Below are positions 43,185 through 54,960 of a DNA stretch of 64,000 nt, piece after piece (the stretch's first letter is position 1; each line of letters starts with the position of its first letter). Location of the stretch: NCBI GenBank assembly GCA_020226215.1, contig CM035233.1, forward strand, positions 36,726,027-36,790,026, read 5' to 3'. Under the pieces are notes generated by a model. The model ran no database searches. It was not told where the DNA came from and was given only the letters and a program-made list of their open reading frames with translations. Origin of the DNA: Sindora glabra (Eukaryota > Streptophyta > Magnoliopsida > Fabales > Fabaceae). Both the position numbers and the translations under genes were made by a program.

Positions 43185-44424
43185 TTAGTTTTCATTAAAA
43201 TTGTATTTCAAAACTATACTTCATCTAATATACTTTAAATAATGAAGTAATAAAATTATATTATCATTTTATAAAACTTAAATTTGGATATTTTATCATA
43301 AAATAAATAAAAATTATTATTTAGTATTCAAAATTAATAGCCAAATCATTTGGATATAAATATTTAATTTATATGTTTTTCATAATAATTACTAAAATGC
43401 TATAATAATTTACAACACTTAAAATAAGTGCTTTAAAATTTATAAATTTATTATTCAAATTATTTCCTAAAGTTTCTACAAGAAACATTTTATAAATTTT
43501 ATACACATAAATTCTAAATATTTTAAATTTTACAAAAAATATTAGAGATAATATTTAAAAAAATCATTACAACAAATTATTACTTAATGAACTTGGTGAA
43601 GTAGATGCATCATAGTCAAATCAATAGACAGTACTAGTCATATTATTATATATATTTATATAAAAACATGTATTATAATAGTATTAATAATATTAAATTA
43701 TTATATAATAAAAATTTTACATTTATCACTATAATATTAAAGAAACTTTCATTCAAAAATTGAAAATAATAATTAAGTAAAATTATATATAATTAAATCA
43801 TTATGTTAAAAGAATATTTAAGTAAAACATTTAAATGCAATTTGTAGTTTCTAAACAAATAAAATTTTGATGGCTTACATTGGTTTGATGTGACCTAGTA
43901 ATATTAATGAGTTTAAATAGATATGCAAACTAGATGACAACTTAGCACTAAATTGAATCAATTTGGCAATTAATTTAATTTGGATATAAAAAAATTATTT
44001 TAACTAGTGACATTGGTTTTTGTAGTAATTTTATTTATTTGCTACCACGATTCTATTCATGGTAGTATGAGGTGGTAGCCATGAATACACTTTTCTTATC
44101 ACATTTGTACTTGTAGATAGAAGGAACATAAAAAAAATCATTTATATCATTAGACTTTTTTTTTCTATGACAATTTCCTTACTAAGCTCCTTTATACTAT
44201 GAGTTCATTCAATCAGTATTTTTCTGGTCAAACAATATGGCTATAAAAATTTTGATCTCGTGTTACAATTTTGATGGTAACACAAGTAATGATTTGTTGT
44301 AGTAAATTTTGGACATCATGTAATTTGTATTTGGAAGTAAGATTTTTTTATTTGAAAGCATTATTAGTTTGTAGATAACAATTGAAAATGCAAAAGGAGA
44401 ACTAATGATACTAACTCAATTCAA
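43185..44424. other. AT-rich sequence with two more CACTA-like terminal motifs
   Basis: No gene was found. gacattggtttttgtagtaa (ending about 44022) and aatgatttgttgtagtaa (ending about 44306) both resemble the TTGTAGTG right end of CACTA elements. A palindromic stretch (attcatggtag, ggtggtagccatgaat, about 44053-44085) lies between them. They may mark another short, worn element. Confidence 0.4.
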
Positions 44425-44812
44425 ACATTAAGTTTTTCTATCCCCTAGTGAAAGAGGGATTAAATTTTAAGATAAAGTTAATCTTCAAGGACTAAATTGA
44501 TATTAATTAGTATTAGCGAGGGATAAAATTGATAAAAATTTCATCTTATAAGAACAAAAATTGATATTTAGTCTTTTGGTGTAAAAGGCTAACATGGCTT
44601 TTGTCAAGGTTAGTTAGCATTTAATAGGTCGTGTAGGAGTTAACAATATCATGTTAGCTAAACCATTAAGTTTTTTCATTTGCTCATGATAAAGAAACTA
44701 AAATTTGAGATAAAATCAATCACTAAGGATCAAATTAATATCAATTTTTAGTGAGAAATAAAATTAATAAAAACTTAATTTTACAATAATTAAAATATAT
44801 TTTTAATTTATT
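44425..44812 (-). repeat. Right arm of a long inverted repeat pair
   Basis: Read on the minus strand, the block aligns with 38826-39175. Sub-blocks at about 44436-44570 and 44640-44790 repeat gataaaattgataaaaa and ggactaaattgatat / ggatcaaattaatat. No 9-bp target duplication was recognised outside the arms. Confidence 0.6.
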
Positions 44813-44929
44813 TTGAGTTTGTGGTTTATTGTTAAAATAATTAAAATTTGATTTAATGTTGGCTTCAATTGTTTCAAGCAAAAATACCTTTTTGAAGGTT
44901 GTTTTCCTCTTCTTTATTTTTTTTTCAGT

Positions 44930-45810
44930 TTTTGAAAGTAACATAAAAGTTGGTCAAGCAAATTTTGACCAATAAAAAATGATAGCATATTTTGAAGAAG
45001 TGGAAGAAAGTTATTTCCCCCTTTCGTTGAAGGAAAATACTTTACTAATCACTTTATATTTTATAATCTCACTCTCCCATTTTACCTTTTCTTAAAAAAA
45101 AAAAATTCTTTCAACCTTCTCTCTCCCTGATGTCTCTCTTTCTCCACCAATTCTACCGCACCTTCTCTCTCATATCTTTATCTCCATACTAGTTCTCTCT
45201 CCTCACGCTTCTATTTTTCTCCTTCTCCTATCCTGGCCCCTCTTTCTCGTCTTTTTCTCTTTTTCTCCTCTTTCTTCCTCCATTTGTTGGCTCTCCGTTC
45301 TTTCATCCGTCACTCCTTTACTCTCTTTTTTTATTTGTTTGTTTCTTTCTACTTTTTCATTTTTAAAAATATATTAAAAATTATGTTAAGAAATTAAATG
45401 AGTTAGCAAATGTGGTTATTATTTTGAATAAAATCAGACATATGAATTAGTTTTACAAAGAAATGGTAAAAAAAAGATTTGAATATTTTATTTTGAATGT
45501 TATTTTTAATATAAAATATATGCAACTTTTAATTTTATTATTGAAAATTTGTTAACTTCTATCTTGGTAACATTTTAATAATAAAATAATTATTGTATGG
45601 CTCAATCTTAACATTTTAATAATAAAATAATTTTATGAGTAACAAAATATTTTAATAAAAGAAAATAATTTTTCCTTATGCATTAAATAAGAGAAATATT
45701 CTCTTTTATGTTGTCCAAATAATAGTAAATAAATTCATTTTTTATCGACACAATTTCTTGAAAGTATACTTTGTAAAAATTTCATTTTTCATCAAAATAA
45801 ACATAATTTA
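44930..45810 (+). repeat. Unclassified dispersed repeat X, copy 1
   Basis: The block has a pyrimidine-rich part (about 45100-45350: ctctctccctgatgtctctctttctcc), then ttttgaataaaatcagacatatgaa, then gttatttttaatataaaatatatgcaactttta and gcattaaataagagaaatattctctt. The same order of words occurs, split, at 47090-47640 and 54419-54960. No protein is recognisable. Confidence 0.55.
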
Positions 45811-47089
45811 AAAATATTAAATTATAGGAGAGATAATTATAAAAAATTTTTACCATTGAAATAGTGAAAACAACAATAAAATTATAAGTTTTAAAATAAA
45901 AAATTATATCTTTATTTTTAAAATTAAAAAATATTAACAAATAAAGTACTAGGAGAATTCATATGCATGAAAAAAAGTATCGAATTCCAAAAAGCATAAT
46001 TTTGGAAAGAGATAGTGCAAATACAATGAAAAAAGACAGCTAGACTTTGTTTGCATTCCTATGATGATATCATATATGACAGCAACCAATAAAACAAAAA
46101 GGGCAAAATTAATAATTTTATATTTAAAATTATAAGGTATTGGTAAAATAATTTATAAATTATATAAATTAGTAATTTTATTTTTAAATAATAATTTATA
46201 CAAATAATTTATCTTTTCATACCAATTTGTATAGATAGTTTTATTTTTAAATTATTATCCAGAAAGATGAAATTGTATATAAAAATTATTATATAAAAAT
46301 AAAATTACTAATTTATATAATTTAAATATAATTTTATCAGTATATTATTGTTTTAAAAATGAAATTTTTAATTCTGTCTGGCAACTATTTTGATTCAATT
46401 TTGTTCTAGAAAGAATCTTATCATCAATTTAAGTTTTCAATCCAAATATAATTATTTCAGTTTATCTATTAATTTATTATTTAAATCATTTGGATAACTG
46501 AAATAACAACTAATTTATTGACATGATGACTACTATTTTAGAAATTCAATGATTTTATCAATAGTTCTATTAATTGTTCTAACGACGTACTATTACAAAA
46601 ACATGATTGGACATAGTTGAACAATTGGAAAACTAAATTGATATTAAAATTTTATATGTGCTGGATGAGCATGATAAGTTTTATTTATTTTGATGAAAAA
46701 TATTTTTTAAATATAATAATAATAATAAATATTTTATTTATTCAATTTAAGTGAGAGAATATAATGGTAAACAGTAATTTTTTATTTTAAAGAATAAGTT
46801 GTATTATTCTACTATCATGATAATAGGCATAATAATTTTTTAATTAAAGTATAGAGATAACATATCTCTTTTATGCGTATACAAATAAATAAAATTTTTA
46901 ATAAAAAATCTTTCAACCAAGTAAATGGATACTAAATAATTTGAGGACTAAGTTTCCAATTGTTTCAAGGTTCAATGCCTTTGAGGATACTATTTTCTAA
47001 CTTTTTTATATTTAAAAATAATGAAAAATTAGTTAATAAAAATAAATTTTAATTAAAAATATAATAATGTATTTTAAAAAAGTGATTTC
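45811..47089. other. AT-rich intergenic sequence
   Basis: No coding frame, transposon end or RNA gene was seen. At 46140-46330, words such as ataatttataaattatataaattag recur in both orientations, giving local inverted repeats of low complexity. Confidence 0.45.
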
Positions 47090-47640
47090 ACATTTTAATT
47101 TATAAGATATCATTTTATAAATCACCTTAGATTATACGTCCTTCCTCTTTCTTTTTATCTCTCTTCATTTTCTTCATCTTCTCTCCTACCTTTTTCTCTT
47201 TACCCCCACTCTCTCTCTCCTATCTCTCTTTCTTTGGGCTCTTTCATCTCACTATTTTATTTTTCTCCCCATCTTTCCTTTCTCCCCCTCTTTCTCATCT
47301 TTTTTTTCCCTCTCCTCTCTCCCCTTCCATTAATTTCTAACTCTTTGTCAATTCTTTCCGTTTCTTGTCTCTTTCGTTCTATTCTTATGAATGTGTTAAA
47401 AATTATTTAAACAATTGTAAAAGTTATTAAATGTGTGTATTAATTTTGGATAAAATCATATAAATATAAATGAATTAATTTAATAAAAAAATATCGAAGA
47501 AGAAAAATAAAGATTTGTTGAAAGCTTTTATTTTAAGTAATATATAATATTTTTTTGAAAGTTTTGTCTTATTTTTCATTTGATGTTAGATCTTAGAACT
47601 TTGTACAAATACATTTACTAGTTTAAGTACCTTTATTATT
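47090..47640 (+). repeat. Repeat X, copy 2, left part
   Basis: A pyrimidine-rich tract (about 47140-47370) is followed by gtgttaaaaattatttaaacaattgt and ttttggataaaatcatataaatataaatg, matching copy 1. The match breaks off close to the left end of the copia element. Confidence 0.5.
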
Positions 47641-47666
47641 TTAAAAAATAAGAAATATTTAAATAT

Positions 47667-47904
47667 TTTTATAAATATTTATTTATATGGATGTCTATAT
47701 AATATCTTTGATTTATCAATTAGTTATTGTAATTGAAATTTACCTATTCTCTAATCATAATTAATTAGTGTCTTAAGAACTATATATATGGATATTATAC
47801 GAACGATTCAATATATTTAAAAATAAAAGAAATTTCTCCTCTTGTTTTATTTTCTTATTCTTTTTTATATTTTATTTTTATTTTTATAAATATATTATTC
47901 AGCA
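47667..47904 (+). repeat. 5' LTR of the copia element
   Basis: The block aligns with the 3' LTR through ttataaatatttatttat, gtctatataatat, ttgtaattga, aattagtg and ctcctcttgt. The expected initial TG is TT here. It ends ttcagca. Confidence 0.75.
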
Positions 47905-50709
47905 TAATGTCGTTTGAGTTTATGGGTTCTTCCTTTATTTTTTAAATTTACATTTGCTTTCTTGCTTACTTGTTCCATAACTATTCTTAATATTATTGCC
48001 CTTAATAATACACAGCAATATAGCATTATTGCATAGTTCTGAAATTTTTTACATGACAACACTATCTATATCATGTTTGCATCTTCTAACTCTACGATGT
48101 CTATGAATATTTGTTGCATGGTTATGACGTGTATTATATGACAACTTTGTTTATACTATATGTGTTTCTCCTAACGTGTGCTACAGATGTATATATGTCG
48201 AAAATTTGACTTCTGATGGGTAAGTTCAACTCTAATCATTACATGATTTATGATTAAATGCTAATCAAATTATATATTTATACCTATTATAGTCTATGTA
48301 TGTGCACTTAATTCTTTTTCTTCCTTAAAATTCTCAAATTTTATTTTATGATTATTATTAATATGAAGTTGTGTGTGCACTTTAATATAGTTTAATATAT
48401 GAAATCAAAAGGTTGTGATGGGCAAATAATTGAAGAATTTTTTTTCTCTTCATAGTGATTCAATTTGCATTATCAAATTTGTCCACAAATAAAAGAATCA
48501 TATATCAAACCAAAGTTAGTCAATTTACCCCTACTAAAATAGGCGCTAAACTTGAACAAAGATGAACATCAATTACAAATTGCTTCTTCGAAAGAAGACG
48601 GTTGGTCATGAATTTCCTCATTCATAATGTAATTGTCTTATCTACCATTATTGTGCATTTTGGAAGGTTGGCACTACACCTGCAAATGCTTGATAAAAGT
48701 GGTGAAGGTTATTTATATGTGATTGAAGAATCTTTTTATTATCTAAAGTGAGAATTACTTATCATAAAGTAATGATTTTCTTTCATCATCATCTTTATAA
48801 AAGATTAAAAATAAAATATTTTAAAAGTTAAAAGATACCCTTCTCCTTTGAATCTATTTATTTATATTATTAAAATAGGATTTAATCCCTGCCATAAGGC
48901 ATCCTACAATAGTTAGCCCATGTCACATAGCGTCATACATTAAAATGTATTTTTTTATGCTTCTTTTAATTTTTCCATATTAAAAGAAAATAAATATTTA
49001 GATCGTCTAGAGTGAAACCCATAACTTCTAAAATAAGACCATGAATTAACACCATTAGTCCAATTACCTTAATGATAAGTTTATTTTCTAATTTAATGTG
49101 ACTAATATGGCCAACTATTTAAATTACAATTTTATAACTTTCCACCGTAATGAGTAATATATATTTATTATTAAATTTAAATAGATTATTATTTTGTAGA
49201 TAAATGTTATAATTTTTAATTAATATTAGTAAACACTAATTTTAATATCAAGTTTACTTGAATTAATAAAAATTCACTTTTGAACTTATTTTAATAAATA
49301 AATATAGAATAAAATAACACATTTAATTTTAAATGGTTTATGTAGAATTCTTTTGATGAAAGAAATGTCTAACAATTTTTATTTTTAGATGAAAGTAATT
49401 TATTAAAAGATATAATGTAAATATTAATAAATATAATTAAAAATGTTTGTTAGTTATTAAGATTATATATAATTATATTTGATTCACTAGAAATGTATTA
49501 CTCTTTATACTATTAATGAGTGAAAAGATAATATGTTAGTGAAAAAGTCTTGATACTAATAATAAATTAAATTTAACTTTTAGAATTATCGATAAATATA
49601 GTAGTATTAATATCTAAAATTTATATTTGTTATATGAAATTTTTATATTTTATAATAATTGGTAATGCATAAAAAAGTAACATTATCACATTATTTTCAA
49701 TTATCATGTAACAAATTAATTGAGGAATAAAACTAATGTGATTAAATTTAATTACAATAATTAATTATACATGTGTAAATATGAATATAAAGAAGAAATT
49801 AAGGACCATACTTATAATAGTAAATGTGGATTCAAAAAAATTGAATTTTTGTAAATGAATTAGTGCATTTGACTAAAAGCTATACAATGGTATGTCTCTC
49901 TTTCTTAAATTTCCATAAATATACATGTATTATAATTAACACTAAAGGGAAGACTTGGATTTGTTACACCGTTTGTTGAATTACAATATTAATTTGTATT
50001 TGTATCAATTGTGTTTTTAAATTGAAGATTAATAGATCAATAGGTTCAATACATAAAATAATTAAAGAAAAGTAAGTAATGTAGAAAGATATAAAGACAG
50101 ATAAACTTTGTTATTATTATTGTTCTTTAAAATTTTTATTCTTATGTCATGTTTAGTTTAAGATTTTTATAAATACATATATTTCATCATAAGGAAAAAT
50201 GAAAAGATATTACTTTCGAAAAATATTTTTCTAATCCAAATCCTCTTGTTGATAGGTCTTAAAAAATTAAAAAATAATATTGATTATACTTTTTTTAGTT
50301 TGTTCATGGCTTTATCTTTTCTTTTAAAGATCCCATGATAGTTGCTAAATTTTTTATAATATTCATTAATGGGTCCAACCAACAAATAAACATAAAATAA
50401 AAAATGATTGTTGACTTGATATAAAAATTAATTTTATTTTCACAATTATTACATAATAATCATGATATATGAATTTTATTCAATCTTAATTTTATAATAA
50501 AGTAAGTATTATGTATAGGCTCACTCACTAACTAGTTTAGAAAGATAGACGAGTGGAATTGATGAAATTTTGCAATAAAATTTCATCTATTATTCTTATT
50601 TTCCTTTTCTTTTTTTATCAATTGTATTATATATTTTCCTTTTTCTTTCATTATCATAAAATTTCTTCTCCATTTATGTTTTATTGTGACCAAATGCAAT
50701 AATGAGTTT

Positions 50710-51140
50710 CTAATAAAAAATATGAAACTTAGCCAATTAGTCTCATTGCATTTCTTAAAGTGAATGCATCAATAAATAAAGTTTTTTTTCATAAAAAATA
50801 TGAAGCTACTACAATTGGTTTCATTGCATTTTCTGAAGTGATTGATTTCATACCTTTTAGTGAAAAAAATAATTTTAAGTTTTTAATTAAAAAGTATGAA
50901 ACTTATTTAACTGAATTTTATTGTATTCCTAAAAGTGAATACCTTGATGATTATATAGTTTAGACGTGGATGAGATTGTGGTTATAACTATGTATGAGGA
51001 AAAGGTCAAATTAGTACCAAAAGTTAGAAAATATAATGAAAAAGGGCTTAATAACTCAATAAGTTTTGAATGTATGCTACCAAGGTGGTATGGAAAGCAT
51101 TATTTATGTATCTACGTCTAAAAATCTTATGAAATTTTGC
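50710..51140 (+). pseudogene. copia gag C-terminal remnant with worn zinc knuckle
   Basis: The longest frame (50760-50963) reads KKYEATTIGFIAFSEV and later LIKKYETYLTEFYCIPKSEY. Both resemble the LMKNHE-RPTGS-PFPEVN segment near the end of copia gag. Three diverged copies of this ~85-bp segment stand in tandem (starting about 50710, 50790 and 50870). At about 51070-51130, CYQGGMESIIYVSTSKNLMKFC corresponds by position to the CCHC knuckle (CYRCG-KGHWSRTC-TPKHL) with ligands lost. Confidence 0.5.
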
Positions 51141-51261
51141 TAAGCCCCCACTTTAAAGAGAAACAAAATAAGGTAATTTTCTTTGATGAGAATGATACTT
51201 TTAACTATAATTCTTATGATGTAACACATTTTAATTTTTTGATTGAAAAAAATATATTTTC

Positions 51262-51480
51262 ACTATATGGCATGATCGGATGGTTCATCCTAAATTAATA
51301 ATGGTGTAAAAAGTTATTGAAAATTTACAAGGTTATTCATTAAAGAACTAGAATATTCTTCAATTTGATAAATTTTCATATGTTGCTTATTCTCAGGATA
51401 ATTTAATTATAAGTGGCCATACTACCAGCTAAAGTTAGGATTGGATTCCTAATATTTTTGAAATGAATACAATGTGACAT
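51262..51480 (+). pseudogene. copia pre-integrase segment
   Basis: HYMAWSDGSS in one frame and LYGMIGWFILN in another hide the readable third frame, LWHDRMVHPKLIM, then VIENLQGYSLKN and ILQFDKFSYVAYSQDNLIIS. This matches the LWHDRLGHPG-IMM-RII-N-HGHPLKN-KIL segment typical of plant copia polyproteins. At least one frame change is needed. Confidence 0.7.
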
Positions 51481-53209
51481 ATATTGATTTATTCACTATT
51501 TGGACTATTTAAATATTTTATAATTTTAGTTGTATATGAATTAATTACTGAATCCACAACTTGATATTTATGAGATTCCTTACTTAAATAATTTGACTTT
51601 CAGTATAATTTCTTAATTATGCAATTAAGATAATATATCATTAGCAATGCTTGGCAGATCTATACTTGAAATCTTTAAGGATTATCATGTTCATTTGGAA
51701 TAATTGTTAAATATCTTGAAATTTGTTCATTTGGTTAGAATAATTTTAACATCCCAAGTTATTAGTTACATCATTGTTCAAGATAACAAGATTTTCTTGA
51801 GGAATGTGCTACTTTATATGTTGGAATACTTATATGCATAAAATAAAAAAGTTATAATTTTTTCTTATAATTAGTTTTGATTAGGATAAAAAAAGTTGTA
51901 CATATAGGAAATTTTTTTTAATGTGTATATAAGTTTAGCTCTATCACAATACACATAGATGATTTTGAAAAATGATAGAAAATATAAATTTATATGTGAA
52001 AGTATATTCCTAAAATCAGAGGGTGGAAATATGCAATTGTACTAGTAATATGACATATAATTATATTCATTCTCACACAAAGTAATAAAAACCAAAAGTT
52101 CATAAGATCATTAATTTATAAAGTATAAAAAATAGCCATGATATATTACGGATCAAAAAAATAAATAAATATTGTATATTAACTATAAATACTTCTATTT
52201 AGATTGATACCTAAGTATAGTAATTCATTTTTCAAAAACACTTAATTTTTTGAATATGCTTGAAGCATAATAAACTTATTGGTTCTAAATACAAATATCC
52301 TCAAAACAAAGACTGACCAAATAAATAAAAATAACTTGATTCAAGAATTAAATGCTTTTGGAGAGATCTGAATTGATTATATTTCTAATTAAAACTAACT
52401 CTTAACTTTGAAAAAACGTTCAAGTATCTAAAATTTATGAAAATAAAGAGATTTAAATTAATTATATTTCTAATAAAAAAATCAAACTAAAATGGAAATA
52501 GTTGTTGACAATTTTTACTCTTATATATAATGTAGTGCTCAAAATTATGAAAAATAGTAAATAGTAAGGATCTTGAAATTATAAAATGATGATCAAAATT
52601 TAAATTTATTTACAAAATGAAGAAACACACAAAAGGTGTCTAGCCAATGAAATACCTTAAAAGTGTGAAGTTAATAAGGTATAAATGTATAATTATACCA
52701 AGAAAATAAGCAAATTGAAATTGCAAAAAAGAAACTATGATTTATAACATAAGGGTTTTTTTTTATGAAGATTATCATTGGTTATAAGAAATATTTATTT
52801 TTATGTGATGGATATAATTTTTTTCACAATATATTAGAACTTTGATATGCGTATGATATATTTAATTATATTCTATTTCACGTGTGATAATTAATAATAA
52901 TATTATAATTTCTAAAGCATTTTAAATGCCCAAAGCATGCAATTTAAATATTTCAAAAATATAGTCAATTCTATTATAAAGATCTTTATATTAATTTTGG
53001 AAAAATGTATTACAATTATCTTAGTGAATATTTTTCCTTATGTTGTTATTTGAATGTGAATTGTTGCATATATTAATAATTTGAACATTATTGAGACTCA
53101 TAAACAATTTTAAATATGGTAGAGCATTTGAAAAAGGGAGTTTGAGATTAAAGATTTTAAAAAATTGAGTTTTATTTAGGCTTGCAGATCGAACATTTAA
53201 ATGATGGAA

Positions 53210-53720
53210 CATTCATTTATCAATCAAAATGGAAAGATTCTTTTTTTATGGATAAATAACATTTATTGAGTGTCTTAATGATTATTCAATCACTTGCTAA
53301 CAACAAGGATCCACTTTGAATTTCAAAGAATATTGAAAAATTTCATGGTCATAAAATTCCATATCTTAGTGTAATTGATACACTAATATATTTTGTTAAT
53401 TTTATATGTCTTGATATAGATTTTTGGAAAGTTTACTAATAAATTTAGTTCCTTTACAATAAAAGAATATTGGAATAAAACTAAGCATATATTTTTTATA
53501 TCTTTGTAGAACAGTGCTATGGGATTATTATATTTGTATAGATTTTGAGTCATAGTTATTTAATTATGAAGATTCAAGATATTTGATCCACACAAAGTTT
53601 AATCTTATATTACTATTTATGATGATGCATCTATATTGTATTTCTTAGTAAGATAATTCAATTATGATTGCAATTTCTTTAATATATATATATATATATA
53701 TAACAAGTAGAGAATCAATT
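53210..53720 (+). pseudogene. copia reverse transcriptase/RNase H end
   Basis: Plus-strand reading gives NKDPL, then GHKIPYLSVIDTLIYFVNFI, matching DPF-P-E-EE-LGPEVPYLSAIGALMYLAN. Further on are remnants of the HILRYL and YADAGYLSDPHKARSQTGY stretch (STQSL, YIVFLSK). Stops are frequent. The order and strand agree with the gag and integrase remnants. Confidence 0.65.
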
Positions 53721-54132
53721 CCCTTTAATTTCAAGAAAGAAATTTTAACAAATCTATACAAAGGTAATGCTAGTACAAAACCTTAATTGGAGGGATAATG
53801 CATCAAAGTAGATAATCCTTTTTTATGTTTATAAAAGATTGCAATAATTAATAATAACAATAAGTTTGTCCAAGTGGTCTCTAATTGAATTACTAGTAAA
53901 GATATTAACTCAGATTTTTAGCAATATTTTGAACAGAGGGAGTTAAGTTCATATTGTACTCTTTTTTTCCTTGATCATCAGTTTATTTTCTATTGAATTT
54001 TCTTGGTAAGGTTTAAACATTCGCTATAGAATAATATACTTTTTTTTATTTTATTAAGACTTTTTTTATTAAATTTTTTAATGAAAGTTTTTAATGAGAT
54101 ATATTCTTTATTAAATAGATATATAAGGGGAG

Positions 54133-54418
54133 TGTTATAAATATTTATTTATGTGAACGTCTATATAATATTTTTGATTTATTAATTAGCTATTGTAATT
54201 GATATTTATCCAATCCTTGATTATAATAAATTAGTGATAAATATCAATTAGTGATACTTATCAATTAATAAATTGATCAGTTAGTTTCTTGAGATTTTAG
54301 ATATAGATATTGTATGAAGGGTTCTACATATTCAAAAATTAGAAAAACTCCTCCTCTTGTCCTATTCTATTTTTCTATTTTTTTATTATTCTACTTTTAT
54401 TTTCATAATAAATATTCT
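54133..54418 (+). repeat. 3' LTR of the copia element
   Basis: Begins TGTTATAAATATTT right after the polypurine tract. It is about 48 bp longer than the 5' LTR because gataaatatcaattagtgat-type sequence is duplicated internally near 54235-54285. The right end is uncertain by about 10 bp. Confidence 0.75.
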
Positions 54419-54754
54419 TTTTTGGATGTTATTTTTAACATAAAATATACTTAACTTTTAATTTTTAGTATTAAAGATTTGTTGACTCTTAACTTGATAA
54501 TATTTTAAGAGTTTAAATTTAATGTATCATCACTATAAAATATTTTATATTATCAATATATACAAAATAATGTATTACTAAAAAAGTAAATAATTAAGAA
54601 TGTTTACTAATAATAAGAGAGTTTTAATAGTTTATTTATTAATATGAGAATATAAGAATGGTTGATTGTATAAAACTGATTTACATTAAAAGTAAATTAA
54701 ATTTAAATTCATATTTTAAAAGTAAAATAATTATTGTATAGTTCAACCTTAAAG

Positions 54755-54815
<61 letters not shown>

Positions 54816-54960
54816 TTATTTTTTCAAAAAAGATAAATTTATTTTGTGCATTAAATAAGAGAAAGTATTTTCTGTTATGCTATCAAATAACATAAAATCA
54901 ATTATTTTTTATAAATTTAATTTTAAGTAAAATAATTTTTATAAAACTTAATTTTCGGAC
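54419..54960 (+). repeat. Repeat X, copy 2, right part
   Basis: Directly after the copia 3' LTR the sequence resumes as ttggatgttatttttaacataaaatatac, then gtaaaataattattgtatagttcaacctt and gcattaaataagagaaagtattttctgttatg. All are found in the same order in copy 1 after the point where the left part stops. The part is interrupted by an (AT)n run and a local expansion. Confidence 0.5.
54757..54813. repeat. (AT)n microsatellite
   Basis: A run of about 28 AT units within the right part of repeat X. Confidence 0.97.

Larger units (their letters stand above)
47667..54418 (+). mobile_element. Decayed Ty1/copia LTR retrotransposon with both LTRs
   Basis: Two direct repeats bound the element: 5' LTR 47667-47904 and 3' LTR 54133 to about 54418. 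Just before the 3' LTR is aaggggag, a polypurine tract, directly followed by TGTTATAAATA. The expected initiator-Met tRNA primer site after the 5' LTR (tggtatcag) is only faintly kept (taatgtcg at 47905). Inside, the plus strand shows a gag zinc knuckle, pre-integrase segment and RNase H end in copia order. All frames are broken. The left half (47905-50700) is unusually AT-rich and unreadable, so an extra insertion there is possible. Confidence 0.8.
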
